The notes beneath the pieces were generated by a model. It was not told the DNA's origin. It ran no database searches and was given only the letters and a program-made list of their open reading frames with translations. Position numbers and translations under genes: made by a program. Shown in pieces: positions 1 through 5,903 of a DNA stretch of 6,601 bases. The DNA lies in NCBI GenBank assembly GCA_902461025.1, contig CABPWC010000083.1, forward strand, positions 1-6,601, read 5' to 3'. Every line of letters begins with the position of its first letter. The stretch's first letter is position 1. The DNA comes from an uncultured Streptococcus sp. GTDB lineage: Bacteria; Bacillota; Bacilli; Lactobacillales; Streptococcaceae.

Positions 1-470
1 ATCCAGCTACTATTGATGGTTATGAGTTTGTAAAAACAGAAAAAGATCGTGAAGGGAATCGTATCCACTGGTATAAAAAAGTTGAACAAACTACGACAAC
101 AACTAGTACTACAACAACCACGACAACAACAGAAGAGCCAACAACAACCCAAGAGCCAACAACAACCACGACTACAACGACAGTTGGGCAAACTACAACA
201 ACCACAACAACCCAAGAGCCAACAACCACTACAACAACAGCTGAGTCAACAACGACTACAACAACAGGTGAGACAACTCCAGGTAAATCAAGCGAAGAAA
301 CAACTTCAGGCAAAACAACTGAAGAAACAAAACCTGAAACTACGTCTACAACATCTGAACCTAAAAAGGAATTGCCAAATACTGGTTCTAAAGAATCATT
401 GTTTGCAACAGGTGTAGCACTTTTGGTAGCTGGTCTTGGAGTCTTGGGCTTAAAGAAACAAGATAACTAA
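1..470 (+). CDS. C-terminal part of an LPXTG cell-wall-anchored surface protein (5' end outside window)
   Basis: Partial gene, read in the frame whose codons start at base 3; 155 residues are visible before TAA at 468-470. Residues 1-27 look like the end of a folded repeat: the text GYEFVKTEKDREGN followed by HWYKKV resembles the closing strands of the MucBP-like repeats of streptococcal adhesins (family recalled, not searched). Residues 30-119 form a low-complexity stalk with 54 threonines, broken by EEP, QEP, VGQ, AES and GET; the later part is richer in Ser, Glu, Lys and Pro. Then comes a complete sortase A signal: LPNTG at 124-128, a hydrophobic helix at about 133-150 and the charged tail KKQDN. 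The protein is therefore expected to be covalently linked to peptidoglycan, with the stalk spanning the wall and lifting an N-terminal adhesin domain that is not visible here. It has its own terminator and is separate from hprK. Its ligand cannot be inferred. A polyvaline antisense frame here is only a shadow. Confidence 0.93.
   Translation, partial: PATIDGYEFVKTEKDREGNRIHWYKKVEQTTTTTSTTTTTTTTEEPTTTQEPTTTTTTTTVGQTTTTTTTQEPTTTTTTAESTTTTTTGETTPGKSSEETTSGKTTEETKPETTSTTSEPKKELPNTGSKESLFATGVALLVAGLGVLGLKKQDN
141..226 (+). repeat. In-frame 23-bp direct repeats inside the threonine-codon tract
   Basis: Bases 141-163 and 204-226 are identical (23 bases, spelling the TTQEPTT part of the stalk) and lie 63 bases, exactly 21 codons, apart. 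They sit in a longer ACN-codon array (about 90-280) made mostly of ACA, with ACC, ACT and ACG interspersed. Recombination or slippage between the copies would remove or add 21 residues without breaking the frame, so the stalk can vary in length while the LPNTG signal stays readable. Confidence 0.8.
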
Positions 471-480
471 AGTGCACTAT

Positions 481-497
481 CTATTATGAAATAATAG
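481..497 (+). other. Small perfect hairpin downstream of the surface-protein gene
   Basis: CTATTAT and ATAATAG form a perfect 7-bp inverted repeat around the triloop GAA, 10 bases after the surface-protein stop codon and 4 bases before the main terminator. It is AT-rich and has no T-run, so it is unlikely to terminate by itself. It might be a 3' end-stabilising stem or chance. Confidence 0.4.
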
Positions 498-501
498 TCA
501 G

Positions 502-537
502 AAGGATTAGACAACAATTTGTTGTTTAATCCTTTTT
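502..537 (+). terminator. Rho-independent terminator of the surface-protein gene
   Basis: Arms at 502-517 and 519-534 are complementary except for one G-T wobble (510 with 526). About 14-15 pairs can form around a 3-5 base loop, followed by a T-run ending at 537. It lies 31 bases past the stop at 470. There is no matching A-run on the left, so it should act only on the + strand, shielding hprK from read-through. Confidence 0.9.
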
Positions 538-609
538 GTATCGTTCAAATTTTATCAGATAAATTAATAGCGTAAACACTGTAAAAAATACAAACTTCCA
601 CCTACAATC

Positions 610-618
610 TGATATAAT
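610..618 (+). promoter_or_regulatory. Extended -10 promoter for the hprK operon
   Basis: TGATATAAT gives a perfect TATAAT (613-618) preceded by the TGn extension typical of streptococcal sigma-A promoters. The expected -35 place (about 589-595, TACAAAC) matches poorly, so the promoter probably relies on the extended -10. Transcription should start near 625, giving a leader of about 24 bases that contains the ribosome binding site. I found no convincing cre site between the terminator and the start codon. Confidence 0.8.
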
Positions 619-636
619 AGTAAGAGAACTCTATTG

Positions 637-642
637 AAGGAG
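637..642 (+). promoter_or_regulatory. Ribosome binding site that fixes the hprK start
   Basis: AAGGAG ends 6 bases before ATG at 649. The in-frame TTG at 634 overlaps this site and has no ribosome binding site of its own, so ATG 649 is the start. Confidence 0.9.
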
Positions 643-648
643 AAATAT

Positions 649-1584
649 ATGTCAGTTATAGTAAAAGAAATGATTGATAAGCTCAGATTAGACATTGTCT
701 ATGGCGAGCCAGAATTACTTGAAAAAGAAATCAATACGGGCGATATTTGTCGACCAGGTCTCGAAATGACAGGCTATTTTGATTACTATACTCCAGAACG
801 TATCCAACTGTTGGGAATGAAGGAGTGGTCCTATCTCATTAGCATGTCTTCTCACAACCGCTACCAGGTTTTGAAGAAATTGTTCCAACCAGAAACACCT
901 GCAGTTATTGTTGCGCGTGGTTTAGTAGTTCCAGAAGAAATGTTAAAGGCTGCTAGAGAATGTAAAATCGCTATTTTAACAAGTCGTACTGCAACCAGTC
1001 GTCTATCTGGTGAACTATCAAGTTACTTGGACTCTCGTTTGGCCGAACGTGCAAGTGTGCATGGTGTTTTAATGGATATCTATGGTATGGGTGTTCTGAT
1101 TCAAGGTGATAGTGGTATCGGTAAGAGTGAAACTGGACTTGAACTTGTCAAACGTGGTCACCGTTTAGTTGCAGATGACCGTGTGGATATTTATGCTAAA
1201 GATGAGATGACACTTTGGGGAGAACCTGCCGAAATTTTGAAACATTTGATCGAAATTCGTGGAGTTGGTATCATTGATGTCATGAGTCTTTATGGAGCTA
1301 GTGCTGTTAAGGATTCTTCACAGGTTCAGTTGGCTGTCTATCTAGAAAATTACGATACAAATAAGGTCTTTGACCGCTTGGGGAACAATGCTGAAGAGTT
1401 GGAAATTTCAGGTGTCTCTATTCCGCGTATTCGGATTCCTGTAAAAACAGGGCGCAATATTTCTGTAGTTATCGAAGCTGCTGCCATGAACTATCGTTCT
1501 AAGGAAATGGGCTTTGATGCGACACGTCTCTTTGAAGAAAGATTGACGAAATTAATTGAAAAGAACGAGGTGCAAAATGATTGA
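649..1584 (+). CDS. hprK: HPr kinase/phosphorylase (HprK/P)
   Basis: Cytoplasmic bifunctional enzyme that phosphorylates HPr on Ser46 and also removes that phosphate, setting carbon catabolite repression and sugar uptake by the phosphotransferase system. The 311-residue product (MSVIVKEM...) has the family's usual length. The N-terminal domain spans about 1-130. The catalytic domain carries conserved His138 (SVHGV), the P-loop GDSGIGKS at 153-160, the acidic pair Asp176-Asp177 (VADDRV) and the HprK signature around 202-211 (EIRGVGIIDV). All key residues are present, so it should be active. It is the first gene of an operon with an extended -10 promoter 31 bases upstream. Its last 8 bases overlap the start of lgt, which suggests translational coupling. 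In the family, ATP and fructose-1,6-bisphosphate favour kinase activity and inorganic phosphate favours phosphorylase activity. The sequence is near-identical to mitis-group HprK as I recall it. Confidence 0.97.
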   Translation: MSVIVKEMIDKLRLDIVYGEPELLEKEINTGDICRPGLEMTGYFDYYTPERIQLLGMKEWSYLISMSSHNRYQVLKKLFQPETPAVIVARGLVVPEEMLKAARECKIAILTSRTATSRLSGELSSYLDSRLAERASVHGVLMDIYGMGVLIQGDSGIGKSETGLELVKRGHRLVADDRVDIYAKDEMTLWGEPAEILKHLIEIRGVGIIDVMSLYGASAVKDSSQVQLAVYLENYDTNKVFDRLGNNAEELEISGVSIPRIRIPVKTGRNISVVIEAAAMNYRSKEMGFDATRLFEERLTKLIEKNEVQND

Positions 1585-2365
1585 TCCAGTTGCTTTTCAA
1601 ATAGGTCCATTTGCCATTAGATGGTATGCACTTTGTATCGTTTCCGGCCTTATCTTAGCGGTATATTTGGCAAGTAAAGAAGCTCCTAAAAAGAAAATCT
1701 TATCAGAAGATATTCTGGATTTTATCTTAGTGGCTTTCCCTTTGTCAATCATTGGCGCGAGACTTTACTATGTTATTTTTAAATTTGACTATTATAGCCA
1801 ACATTTAGGGGAGATATTTGCTGTCTGGAATGGTGGTCTTGCGATTTACGGCGGTCTAATTACCGGAGCGATTGTACTTTATATTTTCGCAGACCGTAAA
1901 TTAATCAATACCTGGGATTTCTTGGATATTGCAGCTCCGAGTGTAATGATTGCTCAGAGTCTAGGACGTTGGGGGAACTTCTTTAACCAAGAAGCTTACG
2001 GAGCAGTTGTAGAAAACCTTGATTATTTACCTGGTTTTATTAAGAATCAGATGTATATTGATGGTTCTTATCGTCAACCAACCTTCTTATACGAATCTAT
2101 CTGGAATCTGATTGGGTTTGCTTTAATTGTTATTTTTAGACGCCGATTAAATGGCATTCGTCGTGGTCATATCACAGCCTTTTACTTAATTTGGTATGGT
2201 TTTGGACGTATGATTATTGAGGGCATGCGTACAGATAGTCTCATGTTCTTTGGACTTCGAGTATCTCAGTGGTTGTCTGTTCTATTAATTGGACTTGGTA
2301 TTTATATTATCGTTTATCAAAATCGGAAAAAAGCACCATTTTATAATGTAAAAAAGGAGAATTAA
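1577..2365 (+). CDS. lgt: Prolipoprotein diacylglyceryl transferase (Lgt)
   Basis: Membrane enzyme that moves diacylglycerol from phosphatidylglycerol to the lipobox cysteine of prolipoproteins, the first step of lipoprotein maturation. The product is 262 residues, normal for Gram-positive Lgt, with about seven hydrophobic segments. The Lgt signature GRWGNFFNQEAYG lies at 130-142 and includes the conserved Arg and Asn. NGGLAIYGGLI at 85-95 and RRGHITAFYLIWYGFGR at 195-211 are further conserved blocks. The start is ATG 1577, because MIDPVAFQIGP is the normal N terminus and GAGGTG lies 4 bases upstream; an in-frame TTG at 1556 would add seven unsupported residues. It overlaps hprK by 8 bases and ends one base before the DUF948 gene's start. 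Lipoproteins made by it would include sugar-ABC binding proteins, which gives a loose link to HprK-controlled sugar uptake (inference). Confidence 0.97.
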   Translation: MIDPVAFQIGPFAIRWYALCIVSGLILAVYLASKEAPKKKILSEDILDFILVAFPLSIIGARLYYVIFKFDYYSQHLGEIFAVWNGGLAIYGGLITGAIVLYIFADRKLINTWDFLDIAAPSVMIAQSLGRWGNFFNQEAYGAVVENLDYLPGFIKNQMYIDGSYRQPTFLYESIWNLIGFALIVIFRRRLNGIRRGHITAFYLIWYGFGRMIIEGMRTDSLMFFGLRVSQWLSVLLIGLGIYIIVYQNRKKAPFYNVKKEN

Positions 2366-2366
2366 A

Positions 2367-2750
2367 ATGTTAGAAGTTGCTTATATTATTGTGGCTATTG
2401 CCTTGATTGTATTTATTGTTTATTTGATTATTACCCTTCAAAAAGTTGGACGTGTAATTGATGAAACAGAAAATACCGTTAAAACGCTAACTTCAGATGT
2501 AAATGTTACTCTACATCACACAAACGAACTTCTTGCCAAGGTCAATGTTCTTGCTGATGATATCAATATCAAAGTTGCAACCATTGATCCACTCTTTACA
2601 GCAGTTGCAGACCTTTCTGTTTCTGTCTCTGACTTAAATGAGCAGGCTCGTGTCTTGAGTAAAAAAGCATCATCTGCAGGTTCAAAAACATTAAAGACTA
2701 GTGCAGGCTTATCTGCCGTTCGTATTGCAAGTAAGTTTTTCAAAAAATAA
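2367..2750 (+). CDS. DUF948 family single-pass membrane protein, function unknown
   Basis: A 127-residue protein with one N-terminal membrane helix (about 4-24) and no cleavable signal. A helical region follows (about 25-100) with heptad-like hydrophobic spacing, VIDETENTVKTLTSDVNVTL onward, that probably forms a coiled coil. The tail is basic (SKFFKK). This matches the DUF948 family of Firmicutes, which has no biochemical function I can name. The start is supported by AAGGAG at 2354-2359, 7 bases before ATG, and the gene begins one base after the lgt stop. It sits directly before a YtxH-type protein of similar design (short membrane anchor plus helical tail), so the two may act together at the membrane; that is inference from pairing only. 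A shadow frame on the opposite strand is not a gene. Confidence 0.88.
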   Translation: MLEVAYIIVAIALIVFIVYLIITLQKVGRVIDETENTVKTLTSDVNVTLHHTNELLAKVNVLADDINIKVATIDPLFTAVADLSVSVSDLNEQARVLSKKASSAGSKTLKTSAGLSAVRIASKFFKK

Positions 2751-2764
2751 AAAGGAGATAACTC

Positions 2765-3160
2765 ATGGGTAAATTATCATCAATCCTTTTAGGAACTGTT
2801 TCAGGTGTGGCTGTTGCCTTGTTTTTAACAAGTGAAAAAGGGAAACGCGTTACGAGTCAAGCACAAGACTTTATTGAAGATCTGAAAGAAGATCCTGAAT
2901 ACGCAAAAGAACAAGTCTGTGAAAAGCTGACTGATGTCAAAGATCAAACCAAAGAATTTGTTCTTAAAACTAAGGAACAAATCGAATCTGGGGAAATTAC
3001 GATTGATACAGTCCTAGATAAAGCAAAATACCATGCTCAACAAGCGACTGAAGCTTCAAAAGAGACTTTGAACAGTCTCAAGGAACAATTGGAAGAAAAA
3101 GTAGTTGTTGAAGATCCAGAAGACGGTCAAGAAATCATCATCGAAATCGAAGAAGATTAA
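2765..3160 (+). CDS. YtxH-like small membrane protein
   Basis: A 131-residue protein. Residues 4-23 (LSSILLGTVSGVAVALFLTS) form a glycine-containing membrane helix, followed directly by EKGKR, the hallmark layout of the YtxH/gas-vesicle-like family (general-stress proteins in Bacillus). Residues 30-112 are charged, strongly helical and likely coiled coil. The tail (113-131) is very acidic and ends EIIIEIEED. It has one cysteine (Cys52). AAAGGAG at 2751-2757 sits 7 bases before ATG. It is the last gene of the hprK operon, 14 bases after the DUF948 gene, and the terminator stem begins 5 bases after its stop. The biochemical role is unknown; an envelope or stress role is suggested by family only. 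Confidence 0.85.
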   Translation: MGKLSSILLGTVSGVAVALFLTSEKGKRVTSQAQDFIEDLKEDPEYAKEQVCEKLTDVKDQTKEFVLKTKEQIESGEITIDTVLDKAKYHAQQATEASKETLNSLKEQLEEKVVVEDPEDGQEIIIEIEED

Positions 3161-3165
3161 AATAG

Positions 3166-3212
3166 AAATCACCATTTTTGATTCCCTTAGAGTCGGAGAT
3201 GGTGATTTTTTT
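3166..3212 (+). terminator. Rho-independent terminator of the hprK-lgt-DUF948-ytxH operon
   Basis: Arms at 3166-3184 and 3190-3208 pair over 19 uninterrupted positions around the loop CCTTA, followed by T's to 3212. Four of the pairs are U-G wobbles (3176/3198, 3178/3196, 3179/3195, 3182/3192). Each has U on the left and G on the right, so the hairpin is much weaker in the antisense transcript. It ends only about 20 bases before the hemW -10 box. Confidence 0.95.
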
Positions 3213-3229
3213 CTTGAGTGAATTCTTTG

Positions 3230-3238
3230 TGGTATAAT
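3230..3238 (+). promoter_or_regulatory. Extended -10 promoter for hemW, probably giving a leaderless mRNA
   Basis: TGGTATAAT has a perfect TATAAT (3233-3238) with a TG extension. No good -35 is present: the expected place overlaps the T-run of the preceding terminator. The -10 box ends 7 bases before the hemW ATG at 3246, so transcription should start at or within a base or two of the start codon. Confidence 0.78.
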
Positions 3239-3245
3239 AAATACT

Positions 3246-4376
3246 ATGCAGAAGAAACCAACATCAGCTTATGTGCACATTCCCTTTTGTACACAAATCT
3301 GTTATTATTGTGACTTTTCAAAGGTCTTTATTAAAAATCAACCGGTAGATAGCTATCTGGAGCATCTCTTAGAAGAGTTTGCTTCTTATGATATTCAAAA
3401 GTTGAGTACTCTCTATATTGGAGGAGGGACACCAACAGCCTTGTCTGCTTCACAATTGGAAGTTTTGTTAGATGGTTTGACTAGGAATCTGGATTTGTCT
3501 GTTTTAGAAGAATTAACCATAGAGGCCAATCCTGGTGATTTGGATGAGGACAAGATTGGAGTTTTAAAGAATTCAGCTGTCAATCGTGTTTCACTAGGTG
3601 TGCAAACATTTGATGATAAAATGCTGAAAAAAATTGGTCGAAGCCATTTGGAAAAAGATATCTATGAAAATATAGATCGTCTTAAATTAGCAGGATTTGA
3701 TAATATTTCTATTGATTTAATTTACGCTCTTCCCGGTCAAACTATGGAACAAGTAAAGGATAATGTTGCCAAGGCCATCGCTTTGGATATTCCCCATATG
3801 AGTCTCTATAGTTTGATTTTGGAAAATCATACGGTCTTTATGAATCGCATGCGGCGTGGAAAGTTACCACTTCCTAAAGAAGAAGTAGAAGCTGAGATGT
3901 TCGAATATATCATTGCTGCATTAGAGCGGGCTGGTTTTGAGCATTACGAAATTTCAAATTTTTCAAAACCAGGTTTTGAAAGTCGTCATAACCTTATGTA
4001 CTGGGATAATGCCGAGTATTATGGTATCGGCGCAGGAGCTTCAGGTTACGTCAATGGTGTTCGCTATAAGAATCATGGGCCTATCCGCCATTATTTGAAG
4101 GCAGTAGAAGAGGGAAATGCCCGAATTACAGAGGAACATTTAACTTTGCGAGAGCAGATGGAAGAAGAGATGTTTCTTGGCCTTCGTAAGAAGTCTGGTG
4201 TTTCTATGACACGATTTGAAGAAAAATTTGAGAGGTCTTTCGATGGACTTTATGGAGAAATTGTCAGAGATTTGGTTCAACAGGGTCTATTACAAGTAGA
4301 AGGTCAACAAATACGAATGACAAAAAAAGGTCTCTTTTTAGGAGATACAGTAGCAGAAAGATTTATATTGGAGTAG
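3246..4376 (+). CDS. hemW: Radical SAM heme chaperone HemW (formerly called HemN-like oxidase)
   Basis: The 376-residue product carries the radical-SAM cluster motif CTQICYYC (Cys15, Cys19, Cys22), binding a [4Fe-4S] cluster and S-adenosylmethionine. The SAM-binding glycine motif GGGTPT is at 59-64. HNLMYW at 248-253 is the HNxxYW motif associated with heme binding in HemW rather than with coproporphyrinogen oxidase activity. A C-terminal HemN-type domain spans about 300-376. Streptococci generally lack heme synthesis, which fits a role in delivering acquired heme to membrane hemoproteins (family knowledge plus inference). The start at ATG 3246 puts HIPFC at its usual distance from the N terminus. 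There is no Shine-Dalgarno upstream; see the promoter entry. It is the first gene of the second operon, with 4 bases between its stop and the thioesterase ATG. Confidence 0.95.
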   Translation: MQKKPTSAYVHIPFCTQICYYCDFSKVFIKNQPVDSYLEHLLEEFASYDIQKLSTLYIGGGTPTALSASQLEVLLDGLTRNLDLSVLEELTIEANPGDLDEDKIGVLKNSAVNRVSLGVQTFDDKMLKKIGRSHLEKDIYENIDRLKLAGFDNISIDLIYALPGQTMEQVKDNVAKAIALDIPHMSLYSLILENHTVFMNRMRRGKLPLPKEEVEAEMFEYIIAALERAGFEHYEISNFSKPGFESRHNLMYWDNAEYYGIGAGASGYVNGVRYKNHGPIRHYLKAVEEGNARITEEHLTLREQMEEEMFLGLRKKSGVSMTRFEEKFERSFDGLYGEIVRDLVQQGLLQVEGQQIRMTKKGLFLGDTVAERFILE

Positions 4377-4380
4377 AATT

Positions 4381-5118
4381 ATGGGCTTAACTTATCAAAT
4401 GAAGATGAAAATTCCTTTTGATATGGCTGACATGAATGGCCATATCAAGCTACCAGATGTTATCTTGTTATCCTTACAGGTATCAGGGATGCAGTCAATT
4501 GAGCTGGGAGTGAGTGACAAGGATGTTTTAGAGCAGTATAATCTGGTCTGGATCATCACAGACTATGACATCGATGTGGTTCGTTTGCCTCGTTTTGCTG
4601 ATGAGATTACGATTGAAACAGAAGCTTTGACTTATAACCGTCTTTTTTGCTATCGCCGATTTACCATTTACGATGAAACTGGTCAAGAAATCATCCACAT
4701 GGTAGCTACCTTTGTCCTCATGGATCGTGAGAGTCGAAAGGTTCACCCTGTAGAACCAGAAATTGTTGCCCCTTATCAATCTGAGTTTTCTAAAAAACTG
4801 ATCCGTGGGCCAAAATATGAGGAGCTAGAAGATGCAATCAGCAAGGACTATCATGTTCGTTTTTACGACTTGGATATGAATGGGCATGTCAATAATAGCA
4901 AATACCTAGATTGGGTCTTTGAGGTTATGGGAGCAGATTTTCTGACCAACCATATCCCTAAAAAAATCAACCTCAAATATGTCAAGGAAGTTCGACCAGG
5001 TGGAATGATTACTTCTAGTTATGATTTAAATGGGTTAGAGAGTAATCACCAAGTTACAAGTGATGGCGATATCAATGCTCAGGCAAAGATAATCTGGCAA
5101 GAAATTAACAAAGATTAG
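4381..5118 (+). CDS. Acyl-ACP thioesterase (Fat family, double hotdog)
   Basis: A 245-residue cytoplasmic enzyme expected to hydrolyse acyl-ACP to free fatty acid plus ACP, so affecting fatty-acid synthesis flux and chain-length control. It is two tandem hotdog domains (about 1-125 and 150-245), as in plant FatA/FatB. The second domain has DLDMNGHVNNSKYLDW (163-178), matching the plant catalytic block DxNxHVNNxKYxxW. Asp165, Asn167 and His169 correspond to the catalytic residues, and Glu203 in KYVKEVRPG matches the conserved Glu near the plant REC motif; the neighbouring Cys is Val204 here. The first domain also has DMNGH (17-21). The ribosome binding site GGAG (4370-4373) lies inside the last codons of hemW, 7 bases from ATG, so translation may be coupled. 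A homologous thioesterase is, as I recall, active in enterococci; in vivo substrates here are unknown. Confidence 0.93.
   Translation: MGLTYQMKMKIPFDMADMNGHIKLPDVILLSLQVSGMQSIELGVSDKDVLEQYNLVWIITDYDIDVVRLPRFADEITIETEALTYNRLFCYRRFTIYDETGQEIIHMVATFVLMDRESRKVHPVEPEIVAPYQSEFSKKLIRGPKYEELEDAISKDYHVRFYDLDMNGHVNNSKYLDWVFEVMGADFLTNHIPKKINLKYVKEVRPGGMITSSYDLNGLESNHQVTSDGDINAQAKIIWQEINKD
4514..4542 (+). promoter_or_regulatory. Possible internal sigma-A promoter within the thioesterase gene
   Basis: GTGACA (4514-4519) matches five of six bases of TTGACA. It is followed by exactly 17 bases and then a perfect TATAAT (4537-4542). The boxes fall in codons for Val-Ser-Asp and Tyr-Asn, so chance is possible. 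If active it would start near 4549 and transcribe the downstream phosphatase and TIGR01906 genes separately from hemW. Confidence 0.4.
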
Positions 5119-5129
5119 AAAGAAAATGT

Positions 5130-5903
5130 ATGACTTATAAAGGCTATTTAATCGATTTAGACGGAACAATTTATAAGGGAAAAGACAGAATACCAGCGGG
5201 AGAAGCTTTTGTTCACGAGTTACAAAAGAGAGAGATTCCCTATCTTTTTGTAACCAACAACACGACTCGTACACCTGAAAGTGTCCAAGAGATGTTAGCC
5301 AATCAGTTTAACATCGACACACCTGTGTCAACTATCTATACTGCAACCTTGGCGACTATTGATTACATGAATGATCTAGGACTTGAAAAGACAGTCTATG
5401 TCATCGGAGAAGCAGGGCTTAAGGAAGCGATTCAAGCAGCAGGCTACGTGGAAGACAAAGAAAATCCAGCCTATGTGGTTGTTGGTCTAGACTGGCAAGT
5501 AGACTATGAAAAATTTGCTACGGCAACCCTAGCTATCCATAAAGGTGCTCACTTTATCGGTACTAACCCAGATTTAAATATTCCAACTGAACGTGGTCTT
5601 TTGCCTGGTGCTGGTTCACTGATTACTCTTCTCGAAGCAGCAACTCGCGTAAAACCAGTTTATATTGGGAAGCCAAACGCTATTATTATGGATAAGGCTG
5701 TCGAGCACTTAGGACTTGAGCGCCAAGAAATTGTCATGGTCGGGGACAATTATCTGACTGATATTCGCGCTGGTATTGACAATGGAATTCCGAGCCTTTT
5801 GGTGACGACAGGGTTTACAAAACCTGAAGAAGTAGCTGATTTACCAATCGCGCCAACCCATGTCCTCTCAAGTCTTGCGGAGTGGAATTTCGATGAAAAC
5901 TAA
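5130..5903 (+). CDS. HAD-superfamily IIA phosphatase, NagD/AraL-like (TIGR01457 type)
   Basis: A 257-residue cytoplasmic hydrolase with all four HAD motifs. Motif I is DLDGT (nucleophile Asp9, acid/base Asp11), motif II is VTNNTTR with Thr42, motif III is Lys181 in YIGKPN, and motif IV is MVGDNYLTDIRAG with Asp206 and Asp211. The region between motifs II and III (about 70-175) is the C2 cap of subclass IIA, which defines specificity. VVGLDWQVDYEKFATATLAI and FIGTNPDLNIPTERGLLPGAG are typical of NagD/p-nitrophenylphosphatase-like enzymes. The likely chemistry is Mg-dependent phosphate-ester hydrolysis, perhaps of sugar phosphates or nucleotides; the substrate cannot be read from sequence. It begins 11 bases after the thioesterase stop with only a weak, A-rich binding site (GAAAGA). 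The DLDGT block fixes the start closely. It overlaps the next gene by 11 bases. Confidence 0.93.
   Translation: MTYKGYLIDLDGTIYKGKDRIPAGEAFVHELQKREIPYLFVTNNTTRTPESVQEMLANQFNIDTPVSTIYTATLATIDYMNDLGLEKTVYVIGEAGLKEAIQAAGYVEDKENPAYVVVGLDWQVDYEKFATATLAIHKGAHFIGTNPDLNIPTERGLLPGAGSLITLLEAATRVKPVYIGKPNAIIMDKAVEHLGLERQEIVMVGDNYLTDIRAGIDNGIPSLLVTTGFTKPEEVADLPIAPTHVLSSLAEWNFDEN
5879..5887 (+). promoter_or_regulatory. Ribosome binding site deciding the TIGR01906 start
   Basis: GGAG (5879-5882) and the adjoining GTGGAA (5882-5887) lie 10 and 5 bases upstream of ATG 5893. The alternative in-frame ATG at 5860 has no such site (upstream is GCGCCAACCC) and would add 11 polar residues, so 5893 is preferred. 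Confidence 0.7.

Noticed and set aside
20..417. Long open frames with polyvaline (minus strand) and polyglutamine-like (plus strand) products
   Set aside because: They are shadows of the repetitive ACA/ACC threonine codons; the true frame carries the LPNTG sorting signal and stops at 470.
541..636. cre (CcpA) site or riboswitch upstream of hprK
   Set aside because: No sequence fits the palindromic cre pattern with its central CG, and the predicted leader of about 24 bases is too short for a riboswitch.
634..648. Upstream TTG start for hprK adding MKEKY
   Set aside because: It overlaps the AAGGAG site that serves ATG 649, and the family N terminus is MSV.
1556..1576. Upstream TTG start for lgt adding seven residues
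   Set aside because: The family N terminus begins at MIDP and the GAGGTG site lies just before ATG 1577.
2342..2347. TATAAT at the end of lgt as a promoter for the DUF948 gene
   Set aside because: No TG extension and no recognisable -35 at 17-18 bases; likely chance in AT-rich codons.
4528..5274. Minus-strand open frames inside the thioesterase and phosphatase genes
   Set aside because: They lie opposite well-supported genes, have no binding sites and no recognisable domains.
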